DNA of 64,000 nt from Saururus chinensis (taxonomy: Eukaryota; Streptophyta; Magnoliopsida; Piperales; Saururaceae), in contig CP141142.1 in NCBI GenBank assembly GCA_035235625.1, positions 26,546,995 through 26,610,994 of the forward strand, written 5' to 3'. The position numbers and the translations under genes were made by a program. Shown here in pieces: positions 10,746 to 22,620 of this stretch. Under the pieces are notes generated by a model that was given only the letters and a program-made list of their open reading frames with translations, ran no database searches and had not been told where the DNA came from. How positions within the stretch are numbered: the stretch's first letter is position 1; the number at the start of each line of letters is the position of its first letter.

Positions 10746-11404
10746 TCCTCTAATTTTAAATTTTTAATATTTTTTATTTTTTAAAAATTAATTTTTTAAA
10801 AAATAAATAAATAAATAAAAATACTAATAGCGACGTATAACTATATACGTCGTTATTAGTATTTAATTTTAATTTTTTTTATTTTTAAAAATAATAAAAT
10901 AATAAAATTTAAAAAAAATTAAAATAAAATTTTAATATAAATAGGTAGTAGCGACGCATATGACAATGCATCGCTACTAGGTCACTATTAGTTCTTATTT
11001 TTTTTTAAAAAAAAAAATTAATAATTATTAGCAATGCTCATATTTAAATGTCGCTATTGTTGAAACTATTAACGACGTTTGTAAGTATACGTCGTTAATA
11101 GTGTTGAAATTTATTTTAAAAAAAATTAAATATATATCTATTAGCGACGCTTTTATAAGTGTCGCTAATAACGTAAGTATTAGCAACGCATAAATTCAAG
11201 CTTCACTAAAATATTACGTATTAACGACGTTTGGAGTTGTGCGTCACTAATAGACTATTATTAGCGACGCTTAATATTATGCGTCGCTAATAGTTGTATT
11301 TTTTGCGACGGTTTGTTATATGTCGTTATTAGAATATATTAGCGACGTAAAGTATTGCGACGCTTATATAAGCGTCGCTAATACCCAGTTTTGTTGTAGT
11401 GGTT

Positions 11405-11762
11405 GAAACTAATGTGGGTTTTAACTTTTGAACAGTTTTTTGTTGCCCAAAGGGCTAATAGTCTAATAAATGATAATAACTCCTTAACTGCATTAGTTAT
11501 TAAAAGAAGTCACTAAATTCATAAATATGGATTCATGACATCATTGAAATAACAGAACATTAATGTGAATGTGCAACATTAATGGCAAAATTAAAGTGAA
11601 TGTGCAGCAATGCTACTACATTGGAGAAGGGTAACAATTAGGTAATTTCATCGTTTGAACCACGAAATCACCATACTTATACACATTTGGAGCTACTATG
11701 ACAAAAAATACATATATTGAACATAAGTACAAAATTTAATTCTTTTAAATCCTCCATATCCA
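11405..11762. other. Unassigned spacer between CACTA 1 and the ATG18-like fragment
   Basis: AT-rich sequence with no motif or coding similarity that I recognise. Confidence 0.5.
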
Positions 11763-12175
11763 CCCTCCCCCTCCCCCACCAACCCGGACCCAAAGAGCTT
11801 CCTCTTCCACCCGACGGAGCTCGATACTCCGGACTCCGATGACGAGGACTCCTATTCTTTGCTTTTGAGTTTCTCCATCCCCCCTCCCATCCGCACCTCC
11901 CCTCCTTACCCCCAACTCCGAATCCGACTCCTCTTCCCTCCCCATGCTCCTCTCCTTCAACTAGGACCATGGCTGCTGGCACAGACCACGGCTTCCACAT
12001 CTACAACTACTCTTCTGCGAGATATTCTGTTGGGATTTCGACCACAACTCTAGTACCCCCAGAGCTAGCATTAGCATCATCGAGATGCTCTTTCATTGCA
12101 ACATCCTCGCTCTCATTAACCCGACAATGCCAGCGAGATCATGCAAACGTCTATCCAGTAGAGCAACGATAGCTC
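11763..12175 (+). pseudogene. ATG18/WIPI (autophagy PROPPIN) N-terminal fragment
   Basis: Plus-strand translation in more than one frame recovers the start of plant ATG18a-type proteins. A segment PNSESDSSSLPMLLSFN precedes AAGTDHGFHIYN, comparable to the family's [22 protein letters not shown]. A third piece, IFCWDFDH...IIEMLFHCNILALI, matches IFRRDFD...VVEMLFRCNILALV. ATG18 proteins are seven-bladed beta-propellers that bind PI3P on autophagic membranes; only the first blade is represented and the FRRG lipid-binding region is absent. At least one in-frame stop (after LLSFN) and two frame changes break it. The last recognisable residues are near 12140. The sequence up to about 12368 shows no further exon. 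It is a dead fragment, moved here by duplication or by a transposon. Confidence 0.8.
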
Positions 12176-13339
12176 CATGCACAGCTCAAAACATTAATTT
12201 AAAAAAATTATAATTTTGTCATTTTTCCTATCTTTAAGGCCAGGAATATGCTAATTGGCTTTGGACGAATCAGGCATGGCACCATCTTGGCCGTCTCAAC
12301 CTTGGTTGGCCTCTCCACTTCATAGAAGCTTGTGTGTAAGGGGGTGTTATACTAAAATAAAAATATATATTTTTTATTTCCTAACTGCCCGAGCTTTTGT
12401 AAAACATGGTTAACTTACAATCAACTCCCAATTTGAGAGTGGCCTTTTAGGTTCGTATTTTCTTGTGGTTACATTCAAAACCCAAATCCAACCCAGTTCA
12501 CATGGAACCAACTAGAGATTGACCGAGGTCAGGTCCCATCTCAGGCTAGAAAGAAAAAAAATACACGAGTAAACCTCAGGTCGGGTCAAATCTAGCATAT
12601 AAAAAACCCAAAGAAACAACCCAACTAGTAATTAATTCACAATATCATATACAAATCAGCTTGTATAGTTTTATGTGATTTTTTATAAATTGAACCGATC
12701 CAATATATTATCAATTTGGTTTGAATTATTAGAACTAACCCTAGCAAAGATAGAATACCAGTTCTTATTTTAGTTCTCTAGTTCTTAGGTTCCTATCTCG
12801 GGGGCCGAGTCTTGCTGAACCCAACATGAGATGTAACCTTTTACTTTTCCATACACTTCTTGTATTGTTGTTTAACAATTATTTGAAATAAAAAGACCAA
12901 CTAATGAGATTTAATATGGCCCCATCTTGACCTAATATCTTCCCCCAAAGTGAGCCCACATATCATGTACTTTGAGCAGAAAAGGGGGTGCGTTCTCTTG
13001 TCCACACTGATGCCAACAACACTGGCCTTTTTAATTGAATCGACAATCAACCAGTATCTATTGCTGACTTGGGAAAGGATTTTGTGGTAGGCTGATACCA
13101 ATTAAAAATATTCCTCCTCCCATTTATATGATTTCTAATTTTGTCAACAATGTAGAGAGTTCCCTACAAGGTTTTTTTGTTTAGCTTTGCGGCGAGCTCA
13201 GGACTCATCGAACTGTGCTCAATATTATTTTATTTATTTAAACTGTTTAAGTTTACATAAATAAATCGGGCCATTACCATACAGGGACCGAATGGGACCG
13301 AGCAACTGCAAAAATTCATCATAAGGCTCATAATACAAA

Positions 13340-13753
13340 TTACGCGACAACTCTGGCAGATTCACGTTCCACTGCTTGCTTCAAGAAGCTGCCCTCTTCA
13401 AGCACCATCTGAACGGGCAGGAAGCCCAGCCCGTCCGCCATGGCCAGCAACATCTGCTTCATCTCCGCCCTGAACTCTTCGAGATCCACCTCCCCGCTGG
13501 AGTCGTGGTCGAACTGAGCAAAGAGACCGTCATAGACCGGACGCAGCTCATCCGGCCTTACGGCCACGTCCAAGCCGAAGTGCTTCTCCAAGACCCTGAG
13601 GCACCTGAGCTCGTTCATGAGCTCTGAATACGACAACTGCCCGTCGTCGTTAGCGTCCAGCCGGCGGAAGAGGCCATCCACCGACTTGTTGAAGGCGCTG
13701 TCGTCCTCCACGAAGTTGCGGATGGTGGCACCGTCCAACACCTCCACGCTCAT
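13340..13753 (-). CDS. Small two-EF-hand calcium-binding protein, copy 2
   Basis: An intronless 137-residue protein, 131 of 137 residues identical to copy 1. Both EF loops (residues 33-44 and 82-93) keep every coordinating residue, so it should bind two Ca2+ ions. The ATG is at 13751-13753 with the same TTG-TTG-AGG leader as copy 1 and a TATA box 125 bp upstream. At the three positions where copies 1 and 2 differ and copy 3 can be compared (residues 20, 27 and 30), copy 3 agrees with this gene (A, G, R). Copy 2 therefore probably keeps the ancestral state. No signal peptide, membrane segment or break is visible. Function beyond calcium sensing is unknown. Confidence 0.9.
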   Translation of the reverse strand: MSVEVLDGATIRNFVEDDSAFNKSVDGLFRRLDANDDGQLSYSELMNELRCLRVLEKHFGLDVAVRPDELRPVYDGLFAQFDHDSSGEVDLEEFRAEMKQMLLAMADGLGFLPVQMVLEEGSFLKQAVERESARVVA

Positions 13754-13877
13754 CCTCAACAAATTAACAAGAACAACGGCGACGAGACAGACGAAGTGGG
13801 AAACTGAAGGAAACGAAGAAGCTCTGGTGCGATATCTTTTCTTTGTTGGTGTGATATGGTCGTATTCAAGGGGATTT

Positions 13878-13887
13878 GTATTTATAG
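13878..13887 (-). promoter_or_regulatory. TATA box of EF-hand gene 2
   Basis: CTATAAATAC on the minus strand at the same distance from the ATG as in copy 1. Confidence 0.75.
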
Positions 13888-14282
13888 ATGGAAGCTGTTA
13901 GAACTTGCCTGTAGCTTCCACGGACCAAGTTTGTCATTTCAACCGACATCGTAATTAATTTTCTATATTAGATACTGAAACCACATTGCCCAACCCACTT
14001 GAGAAGTCAAAAACTATTTCTCAAGTTCACAAACTATCTCCTAAGGAGCAACCGACCAAGTTGACAAAAGAATTCCAAAGACGGGAGCTTCCCTGTGCCT
14101 CTTTATTGCGAGCCTCATTTTCCTGTGGGCCGACCGTAACAGTCAGTTTGTAGACACGAAGAGGAAAGGCATTTTTTCTTGGTTGAACTTTACGTTTTAG
14201 TCGGTTGGATGTGTTTTGGGGGACAAATATATGTGTTTTTTACAATAATTGTTTTATATATTTGAGAATGTTAGTTTTATAT

Positions 14283-15240
14283 ACGAGTCTGGGTGATATG
14301 CGCTCGTTGAATATCGGCCTGGCGTAAAATGGCCACCACAGCCACAGGATCGAACGGGATTTTGATCTTGTCACCCAACTTAAATTTTTTTAAAAAAAAT
14401 TTACAGTTTAGGTAGATTTTGTTATTTAGCATTTTAGGTAGGTAATTTTTGGATTTTTTATATTTTAGGCATGTTTACTTTTATTTTTAAGGTTTAGACA
14501 GAATAAGTATGGATGTTTTTACAATTTGGGTAAGTAACTTTTAGGTTTTTACATTTTGGGCACATTAATTTTTGGGTTTCCCTTTTTACTTATAGTTGTT
14601 CCTCATCTCATTCCTTCTTTTTTCTCTTTTTAAACTTCAGAACCTTTCTAAAAAAAATTTGAATACAAAATAGATCAAACCTGGAATGACCCCTCACCAA
14701 ATAGAATTGAAACGTCAACTTTGTTATTTTGCTATGTAGCCATCTCCTTCACCACCTTCGGTCTACTTACCATTTCTGTTTCTATCGTCATATAACTTTC
14801 CGGCTCCGCATGCCCTAATCTCCAACATCCCATAGAACGACGACCATATGGAGTAGACCATCTTTTTATTGGAGTTTTAAGAAAAGCATTGGTCATACCA
14901 TTTCGAACGACAACTTGCAAATAAAGCAATGGAAAGAGGGTTTATTTCCCCTTAAGGTAAGAAGGATATATAGAATATTTATTTTGCTTGATTTAAGATA
15001 GGTTTCTTTCATTCAATTTATTACAATCGTATAACACAAGACAAGTGGTTAGCATTTTCAATGCAATTTATTTTAGTTGGTGAATCATAATGAACTACTT
15101 ATTTGAGCAAGATATGAGTTAAATGGTAATATGTTGAAATCCATAGTGTTCACTAGTATTGTCTCTCATGTTATGTTGTACATGTTTTGTTGTAAATGTT
15201 TTCACATTTGATCTTATGTTGAATGTACTACAATAGATTA
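14283..15240. other. Unassigned AT-rich spacer
   Basis: AT-rich sequence with a few TTTAGGTA/TTTTGGGTA-like words around 14400-14580. No coding similarity, RNA gene or transposon end is recognisable. Confidence 0.5.
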
Positions 15241-15460
15241 TCTATGGTTTGTAGTTACCTTCTCCTCCCCTCCCTCTCTCTCTTTTCTATTTACAACACT
15301 TCAGAAGAAGTGTCACAATTTGTCATTTATTTGAGATGCTTCAAAAGAAGTGTTGCAAAAGGGAGAGCGCAGGCCAAATTTCTCTTGTTGCTCTAAATTC
15401 CCCCTTTCCACTGTACTCCCACCCCGGCTCCCCCTCCTCTCCATCACTGCTGTCCACCCT
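15241..15460. mobile_element. CACTA-like relic, left part
   Basis: A CT-rich tract (about 15260-15290) followed by GC-richer sequence resembling the interior of CACTA 1. It continues in style at 22222-22620 beyond the nested family A elements, where CCCC/CTCT-rich sequence leads into TTAGCGATG...CATCGTTAATAAT subterminal-type repeats. The ACCCT/ACCCC flanks of the family A insertion join the two parts. No ends were found. Confidence 0.4.
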
Positions 15461-16796
15461 TGTCATGCCCCCGTACTCGCCAACCCTAAGTTGGACCCGG
15501 TCCAAAAGGAGGATGGCGCATGGCTCAACGAAGTAGCGTTCGATGTGGAAGACTTAAATCCTAAATCAGGTTGTTTATAATGGAGTAGCGCGCATTATGC
15601 CTTGTACAAGAGTAAATTAGAAAAATAAAAGACCACAAATGAAGTATTAGTCTATACAAAACCCACACACTTAATCTAACATAGCCCTCATATGGCTCAA
15701 GTAATAGAGTTTGAAGCCCATATAGGCTAACAAAAGTCTAAGTTGTTCTTGGCTAGTAGAGTATGAAATATAATCAAGTAGAAAAAAGTCTCAATACAAC
15801 AAGCTATGTAAACAATCATAGAGCATAAGATCTCTAAATAGCTCATCCTATGCAAAATCATCAACCATATGCTCTTCATAGAGTCCATCCTGACCACCTC
15901 CATAGCACGTCATACAGCCCAAAACAAAATACGAGAAAGAGGAGTGAGCCACAAGCTCAACAAAGTTTTTAAATTACGGAAAGTAAATCCAAAAGACAAC
16001 ACAAGTAAATCACATAGGGTTTATCACATCATCATACCTATTTATCATGGGATATCCACATTACTTGTGCATTCATATCATGATTTACCATCCATAAGCA
16101 TCTACTCATGAAACATTCTCATATCATCAGCATATCATACTAGATTGTTTATCATAACATTTGTCACGCCCCGGCGATGCCCGACCCGAGCCGAACCCGG
16201 TCCAAGGGCCGGTCAAGCGCGCGGGGGCGACGAAGTGAAATTGAGAAACGATTCTAGCGGAAGACTTAATCCCTAACCACGGGCGATTAACAGCAACACG
16301 GAGTGCGCACAATCCTTTGAGCAAGAGTAAATAAAAGGGAAGAAAAAGGTGTTGCTTATCACAAAGTAAACAACAATCTCAAACCCACAAACTTAGTTAA
16401 GTAAAGCCCACACCGGCTCAAAATAAGTCATAAGCAAACATAACTGTAACATGTGACATAAAACCACAACAAGAACCCTACACAAAGGTTCGAACATAAA
16501 GCATGAAAGAAACGATGATAAGTCACGCAACGATCTCCATCATCACACCCAAGCTACCTCTGACCTTTCCTCAAAAAGGCAATCCTGTCCGTCTGCGTGT
16601 CGCACCACGCAGCCCCAAATCAAAACACAAAAGAGGGGTGAGTTTTAACACTCAGCAATGGTTTTAATATCACTGTCAACGTAGAAAATACGATAGCTTA
16701 GAAATGAGATCATTTCAGATCAAAAATTTACATGGTGCATCACTTTCTGATCACACATTCATATCACTTAACACTGCATAAAAATGCATAATTCAA

Positions 16797-17118
16797 CCTG
16801 CATGGATGTATCTCTAGCATACATATTCCCACATGCATTCACATCATAACCAATCCCGCATGGACGTATCTCTAACATACATATTCCACATGCATAACAT
16901 AAAAATCAGCATGCATGGATGTATCTCTAACATACATATTCCACATGCATAACATCAAAATCAACATGCATGGATGTATCTCTAACATACATATTCCACA
17001 TGCATAACATCAACATCAACATGCATGGATGTATCTCTAACATACATATTCCACATGCATAACATCAACATCAACATGCATGGATGTATCTCTAACATAC
17101 ATATTCCACATGCATAAT
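16797..17118. repeat. 55-bp tandem array inside family A element 2
   Basis: About six units, with landmark GGATGTATCTCTAACATAC at 16804, 16862, 16917, 16972, 17027 and 17082. The last units are nearly identical (55-bp period). It occupies the place held by an unrelated 57-bp array in element 1. Confidence 0.9.
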
Positions 17119-18394
17119 GTTACAACAATCAACCTCCATCAAGGAGTAATCACACATTGACGTCACACAGACGGGAGCATAGACAAGGCCACGAAGGCGT
17201 GTCATGGTACAAAATTCGACACAAGAATTCAAGAAAGATCGGGATTGTCAATCCCTAATACTGCTCGCCCTGGACGATCCTGGCCAAGGATGTCCCATTC
17301 TCACACAGAGAATCTAGAGCAGGGGTGTTCGCCCAGGGACATCTCCTGCGGAGGGAAGAGCCCGAGTTCTCACACAGAGAACCCTAGAACACATGGTAGC
17401 GGGGTGCACACGGCATACCACACTGGATTCTCAGGGTCCAGATGACACACATAATGATATTCTCACATATCCGCAAGACAAGTACACAACTCGTCCCCAC
17501 ATCATTCTATTAAACAAGACTCAACCGGGGGAGTGCACTCGTTCCACACAGGAACTCCAAATTGTTCCACACAGGAACTTCAAATCGTTCCACACAGGAA
17601 CTTCAAATCAAAATATGTCCTTTCGGACCAATCAACTTGCGATTAATCCACGACCGATAAACCCGGCACGCAATTCCATCACATTGCATCCAATCGGTCA
17701 AATTCGATTAATCACGATGAAGCCTCAATTGGAAATCCATTTTCATGATGCGTGCAGCATGGTACATGCGTGGGCAAAGCATACATGAACCCTAATCATG
17801 ATAAGTGCTCTCACCAGCCCCTAATGCATCATTCATAATCACGATATTAAGCTTCAACATCATCATTTAACCCCCACATGTGTGTGTGTGTAACTAGTAG
17901 AAGCCTTTCACATAATGCATATTAACATGCTTGAAAATCAACTCACTACCACACTACACATGTGAATTTCTACCTAAACATGAATTCCAAATGAAATCAT
18001 AGTAGAAGAATCGTTGAAATCTTAGCTAGATTCAAAACTCAACCACAAAGGCTAAACACCTATAACATCACTCATTCCATCATTGAGTCATGGTATTCAC
18101 CAACATTCACACACCATTAATCACAATTTATCATGACAAATCTGTCCAACAATGATTGTAGTCCTACTAAAATATGCTTAACCAAAGGGAAACAACTATT
18201 CATAATTTCAAAATAACGATTCCAACATCATGCCACAAAACATAAGTCATTCCACCATCACTAAGCATATATCTCAACTCCATAAACTCAATAGCATGCA
18301 TTTCCAGTAGCCTAACATAGCTTAAAACACTCCACATTCGTATAAAATTGGCAAGCCAAAGTGGAATCATCAAAATAGGCATCATACACTCAAC

Positions 18395-18515
18395 ATGCAA
18401 TTTTCTGTGTAGCCGATCGATCGCCCTTCAGGCCGTTCGATCGGTTACACGCAAAATTTTGAAATTTTCAGTTCAGCCGATCGATCGCCCTGCAAGGCTG
18501 ATCGATCGCCAACAC
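18395..18515. other. GATCGATC-rich module in family A element 2
   Basis: Two tandem modules, each with a pair of near-palindromes: GCCGATCGATCGCCC then CCGTTCGATCGG, and GCCGATCGATCGCCC then GCTGATCGATCGCC, about 75 bp apart. This is the best-preserved example of the module. Confidence 0.6.
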
Positions 18516-21500
18516 GGCAGAACAGTCATCTTCTTCCTTTCGCAAAATCAAACCGAAACACCATAGATAACACTTCAAATCCACATCTAGCACCCTAATC
18601 ATCATCAAAAGTCCTCCTTGACTTCCAGAATATCAAACCAAACCATAATAATGCAAAACCCTAAGAAATCGGGATTAAATAATTCCATTTTCTAATCTTA
18701 CCATTAACAAACTAAATCAAGCAAACCATTTCGAAATAAGCCAAAAATGAAGAGTTTTACCATGGATAAACAGAGATTTCGAAGACCCATTACCTCAGCA
18801 CTTGATTAAGCTCGGATTGAAGAGTCACCCTTCTTGAAATCCTTGAAAATACAATGAGTTTGAATTAAACACCAATGGAAATCGATTTACTTAAGAAATC
18901 CCTAATTAAATCTTAGATCTAGGGCTTGTTGGTAGTAAAAATCGAATTTTGAATGTTAGGGTTTGTAGTAAAACACAAATCAGTAGCTTTTGATGGTCAA
19001 AAACGAATTGAATCAAGGGGAAAATGGTAGATTTGGAAGAAATTAAGAGAAAAGTCATGGATTAGTGCTTAATTAGAGCAAGCTTACCTTAATCGGCTTC
19101 TAATTCGGGCATAAGTGGGGATTAGGCCAGACCTCCTTCCTTAGCCTATTCCCAAAAATAGAAATGGCTCTGGTTTGCCCTTTTATAGTAAGGGTTGGGG
19201 TAGGCATGGTAAGTTTTGGGGTGTAAATATGAAAAGTAGGCTAAAAGTGGTTATTTTGCAAATTTAAGCACGAATTAAGCCTAATAAAATTCTGAAAATT
19301 TTTGTGTGACCTTAAGTATATGTCTAGGTTCATTTGACACAAAAATAAAATTTTCGACCGTGGGGCCCACAGGGGTCCCGCCAAAACCCTAATTTTTGGG
19401 AAAATAGTGAAAATTCCGAAAAATCTCAAAAATTCACATTTGGTTTAAAATCACTTAAAACCACTAATATTAAAGTTAATTTTGGTTAAAACCATCACAA
19501 ACTCTATTTATTTACAAAATCATCGAATAAGATCAGAAAACACGTAAATCTCACGATAACCCATAATTAAATAAAAATCAAAACCGGTTTAAAGATGAGG
19601 GTCCTTACATCATTACATCATTCAAGTCACCTACATATCATGTTATCACCTATTGCATCTCATCATAAATGTTATATGCCTTATGCGCATCATAGGTTCA
19701 ACATAACATCACATTCATGATACAGATCATGTGTAACATAATCACATCCTGCATGAGTGACTTTCCATCATAAACATATCATACATATCTATTCTAAATA
19801 CAAACATTCACCCTACATGAAAAGTTTCTTAACCACACTATCCTACATAACATGCAAATTAATCTATACATACATGTGTAATATAAGCTCTTTCATTCCT
19901 ACACAACAATTGTGTAATTGAGCATAATATCACCTACACATGCAACCATAACAAGTAGCGAATGTCTCATTAACAGAGAGAAGTAAACCTGCTCATCAAG
20001 GCCCAAAGCCCCGATTATAAATTTCTCATCAAGATAGTCCCGAGCACGGCTGCTCATCAAAACGGTCCCGAGCAATTCTATTCAACAAGATGGTCCCGAG
20101 CACTATATGTGGTAAGCCATGCACTCGGACATACCACCTAGATTCTCCATGTCCAGATATCTCAATCAATAATACATATAACATTTAGCTCTTCTTAACC
20201 TAGGGGAGGTAGCAAGTCTCGAGCAATACTGCTCATCAAGAGTAAATTCGAAATGAAATCATGTCCTTTTAGACCCAACCAATTCGAAATGCCTTCAATC
20301 AATTAATCAGCAAGCAATGACTTCTAATTGTATCCAATTGTTCAACCATGGCTAATCACGATAAATTTCATTCATAAATCATTTTCATGATACATGAAAT
20401 ATGGTGCATACGTTAGCAATGTTACATAAGTCCTAATACAAGGAATATGCTCAAATAAGTCTATATGTACATCATTCATAGTCCATTTGTGTCAAATAAT
20501 CACCACAAATACTTTGACAAGTGTATATATAATAGTAGTGTTAAAGTCTAACCAAAGACATATGCAACATGAACAACCATCATCCATACTATACACATGC
20601 ATTCATGATTTTTATCACAGGTCCTCCTTACTAAAATCATGAATAAAATATAGTGTAAGCCTTGAAAGACAAGTCTAAGTCAATTATAATGTCATTCTAG
20701 ACTTAGGCAAAAATAATCATCACTATACTTAAGCTAGACAAGGAAACATGGTTCCCTAATAATTAGCACAACATGGGTAAGCATACATGCTCATCCTCAT
20801 AATTAAACTTATAGGAATTATAAATAAAATTTAGAGAATTATCAAACATGAATTTAGGATAAGAAGAATATATGGCTAAAATCCAACAAATATATAACCT
20901 AATTTATGCTTGAACAAGATCATAGCTTTTAAGATAGTATTCATGTATTCCCAGAATCATTTATAAGTAAAAATAACTCCTTATAAACATAAGAAATGAG
21001 GTTTATGGAAGATGAATAAGAAATTGACTAAGTACACAGAAGGCAAAATCTGTCATTTTGTCCTTCAATCGGCCAGATAGCAGTTTGAATGCCAAGTTGT
21101 TTGATCGACCAAACAGGCTGTTCAAATGCTTGTAAGGCTATTTAAATGCCCTTAATAGTCAAAAGCTGGTTCATCTTTAACTTTGCGAACACCGAATTGA
21201 AAAATACCAAAGTCCATAAGAAAATCCTAAAAATATTTCCAAATTTTATAATATTAAAATACAAGCTTAAGGCATGATAGATCTAGTTATTCCTAAGCTA
21301 AATCAAAAGAAAATCACCAAAAAGAACATACTTTATTATAGCCACCATTAAAGTACAAAATGAGAAATAACTTGAGGCATTATGAACTTGTAAACTGAAG
21401 TATTAATCCACTTAAAGGAAAAACCCTTACCTTCAGCATGCTTTTGAGTCCAAATCGAAGCTTTAATCGTCACAAATCCCTATCCAAAGTTAGGGTTTTG

Positions 21501-22221
21501 TTAATACTTAATTAAATTTGAATATTAAGCTTAAACAACTTCGAAAACATGTAGATCTAGGGTTCTCTTTGCTTAAAAATAAAAATACCTATTTTAAGGT
21601 TTGAACAATATTTTTAGTTCGATAAATCAAGAATTAACTTTGGGGGAAGATGAGATTAAGAGAGATTTAATAGAAATCCAAAAAATTAGTCTAAATTAAG
21701 GTTTAAAACATACTTAAATCATTTTTCTCCTTTGGTAATTGGGATTAGATCACTTCTCACCCTCCAATCTTAGCCCAATCCTAATTGGGAATGAGGTTGG
21801 GACTTTCCTTTTATAGTAAGTCATTGGGGTGTAAATACTAAAAGTTTGATTATAGATAAAAGTTAATGCCTTAAATAGCTAATTTTGTTCATTTTAAGGC
21901 TAAAATAAATTTAGAATTTCTAAAACTTTTTAATCATAAAATAAGTAAAGTTTAAGGTCTTGTGGGACTCCAAATGTGGATATGAGGCCCACGTTTATGT
22001 CCTAAATTAAAGAAATAATCCCATAAAATTCTAAGAATTCTCTAAAATTATGATAAATTAAGTTTAATATAAAAATTTATAAAAATGAGAGAAAACCTTA
22101 GTAAAACAATCATTATCAACCTTTAACCCCCAAAACAAGTTAAATCGGTAAATTAAAATAAAATCATAAATAACACATAATTAAATAAAAATTTAACTAG
22201 GTTAAGGTTAAAGATCTTACA

Positions 22222-22620
22222 ACCCCTTTCTCTCTTGCTCCCCTTGTCCCCTTCCTCCTCTCCCCAATAGCAGAAGGAGGGGTTGCGACCACCTTCCCCC
22301 GTTGTGGCTCCCCCCATCCCCCCTGCTACCTCCTTCCCCACTCCCCCCCATTCGCTTCCTCCAGTCAAAGGAGGGGCTCCAACTCCTCCAACCGAAGTCC
22401 CTTACCCCCCTCCGGTTCCCCTACCAGAGAAGGGGCATTGGAATAACAATACTATTAATAATTTTTTTTATATGCATCACTAATGAATACTATTAACGGT
22501 ACTTTTTGTGATGTATTTAGCGATGATTTTAAAACATCGTTAATAATCATTAGTGATACTTTTATAATTATTAGTAATACTTAAAAGAGTTACTAATACT
22601 TTTTTTTATTTAATAAGAAA
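22222..22620. mobile_element. CACTA-like relic, right part
   Basis: CT-rich sequence (22222-22435) leads into AT-rich sequence with TTAGCGATGATTTTAAAACATCG and GTTACTAATAC-type short inverted repeats (22480-22600), the style of CACTA subterminal regions. It is interrupted on the left by family A element 3. No terminal CACTA motif was found. Confidence 0.45.

Larger units (their letters stand above)
8009..11401. mobile_element. Non-coding CACTA (En/Spm-type) transposon 1
   Basis: The ends are perfect 15-bp inverted repeats, CACTACAACAAAACT at 8009 and its complement ending at 11401. A 3-bp target duplication, GTT (8006-8008 and 11402-11404), is diagnostic of CACTA elements. Subterminal regions (8030-8520 and 10830-11395) are packed with TTAGCGACG/CGTCGCTAA motifs in both orientations, the expected transposase-binding repeats. 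The interior has a GC-rich minisatellite, an inserted element at 8953-9527, a GC-rich patch (9570-9860) and long CT tracts. No transposase domain is present, so movement would need a transposase supplied elsewhere. Intact ends and target duplication suggest a fairly recent insertion. Confidence 0.92.
12369..14282. repeat. Segmental duplication, copy 2 (contains EF-hand gene 2)
   Basis: Same-orientation copy of 2058-3935, with matching 3' flank, gene, promoter and upstream DNA and a few small indels (for example about 20 extra bases near 13900). The non-gene part 12369-13339 contains no other recognisable gene. It ends at GTTAGTTTTATATA, after which the two copies diverge completely. Confidence 0.88.
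16162..19609 (-). mobile_element. Family A element 2 (inner), solo-LTR-like
   Basis: A 3.45-kb unit, plus-strand ends TGTCACGCCCCG and GGGTCCTTACA, flanked by ACATT and TCATT (4 of 5 matching). It lies wholly within family A element 3, so it inserted later. It aligns with element 1 through most of its length, with the same order: conserved head, tandem array, CACACAGAGAA block, GATCGATC module, and minus-strand TATA box at 19178-19188. No gag or pol coding is visible. It looks whole as a solo LTR. Confidence 0.7.
15461..22221 (-). mobile_element. Family A element 3 (outer), split by element 2
   Basis: The left end TGTCATGCCCCCG and right end AAGATCTTACA match the ends of family A. The flanks ACCCT and ACCCC are an imperfect 5-bp target duplication. 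Without the 3.45-kb insertion at 16162-19609 its own length is about 3.3 kb. It keeps the minus-strand TATA box (21807-21816) and the GATCGATC-type module (21055-21165), but it is the most diverged of the three copies and therefore probably the oldest. It is solo-LTR-like, with no coding seen. Confidence 0.65.

Noticed and set aside
10197-10784. 195-codon open frame on the plus strand and Arg/Glu/Gly-rich frames opposite
   Set aside because: They lie entirely in CT microsatellite tracts and encode only low-complexity sequence.
14283-14360. Possible tRNA-like GGATCGAACGGGATTTT segment
   Set aside because: No complete cloverleaf can be drawn around it.
4054-19609. Family A elements 1 and 2 as the two LTRs of one retrotransposon
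   Set aside because: Each has its own (imperfect) target duplication, and the DNA between them holds a CACTA element, host gene copies and the EF-hand duplication rather than a retroelement interior.
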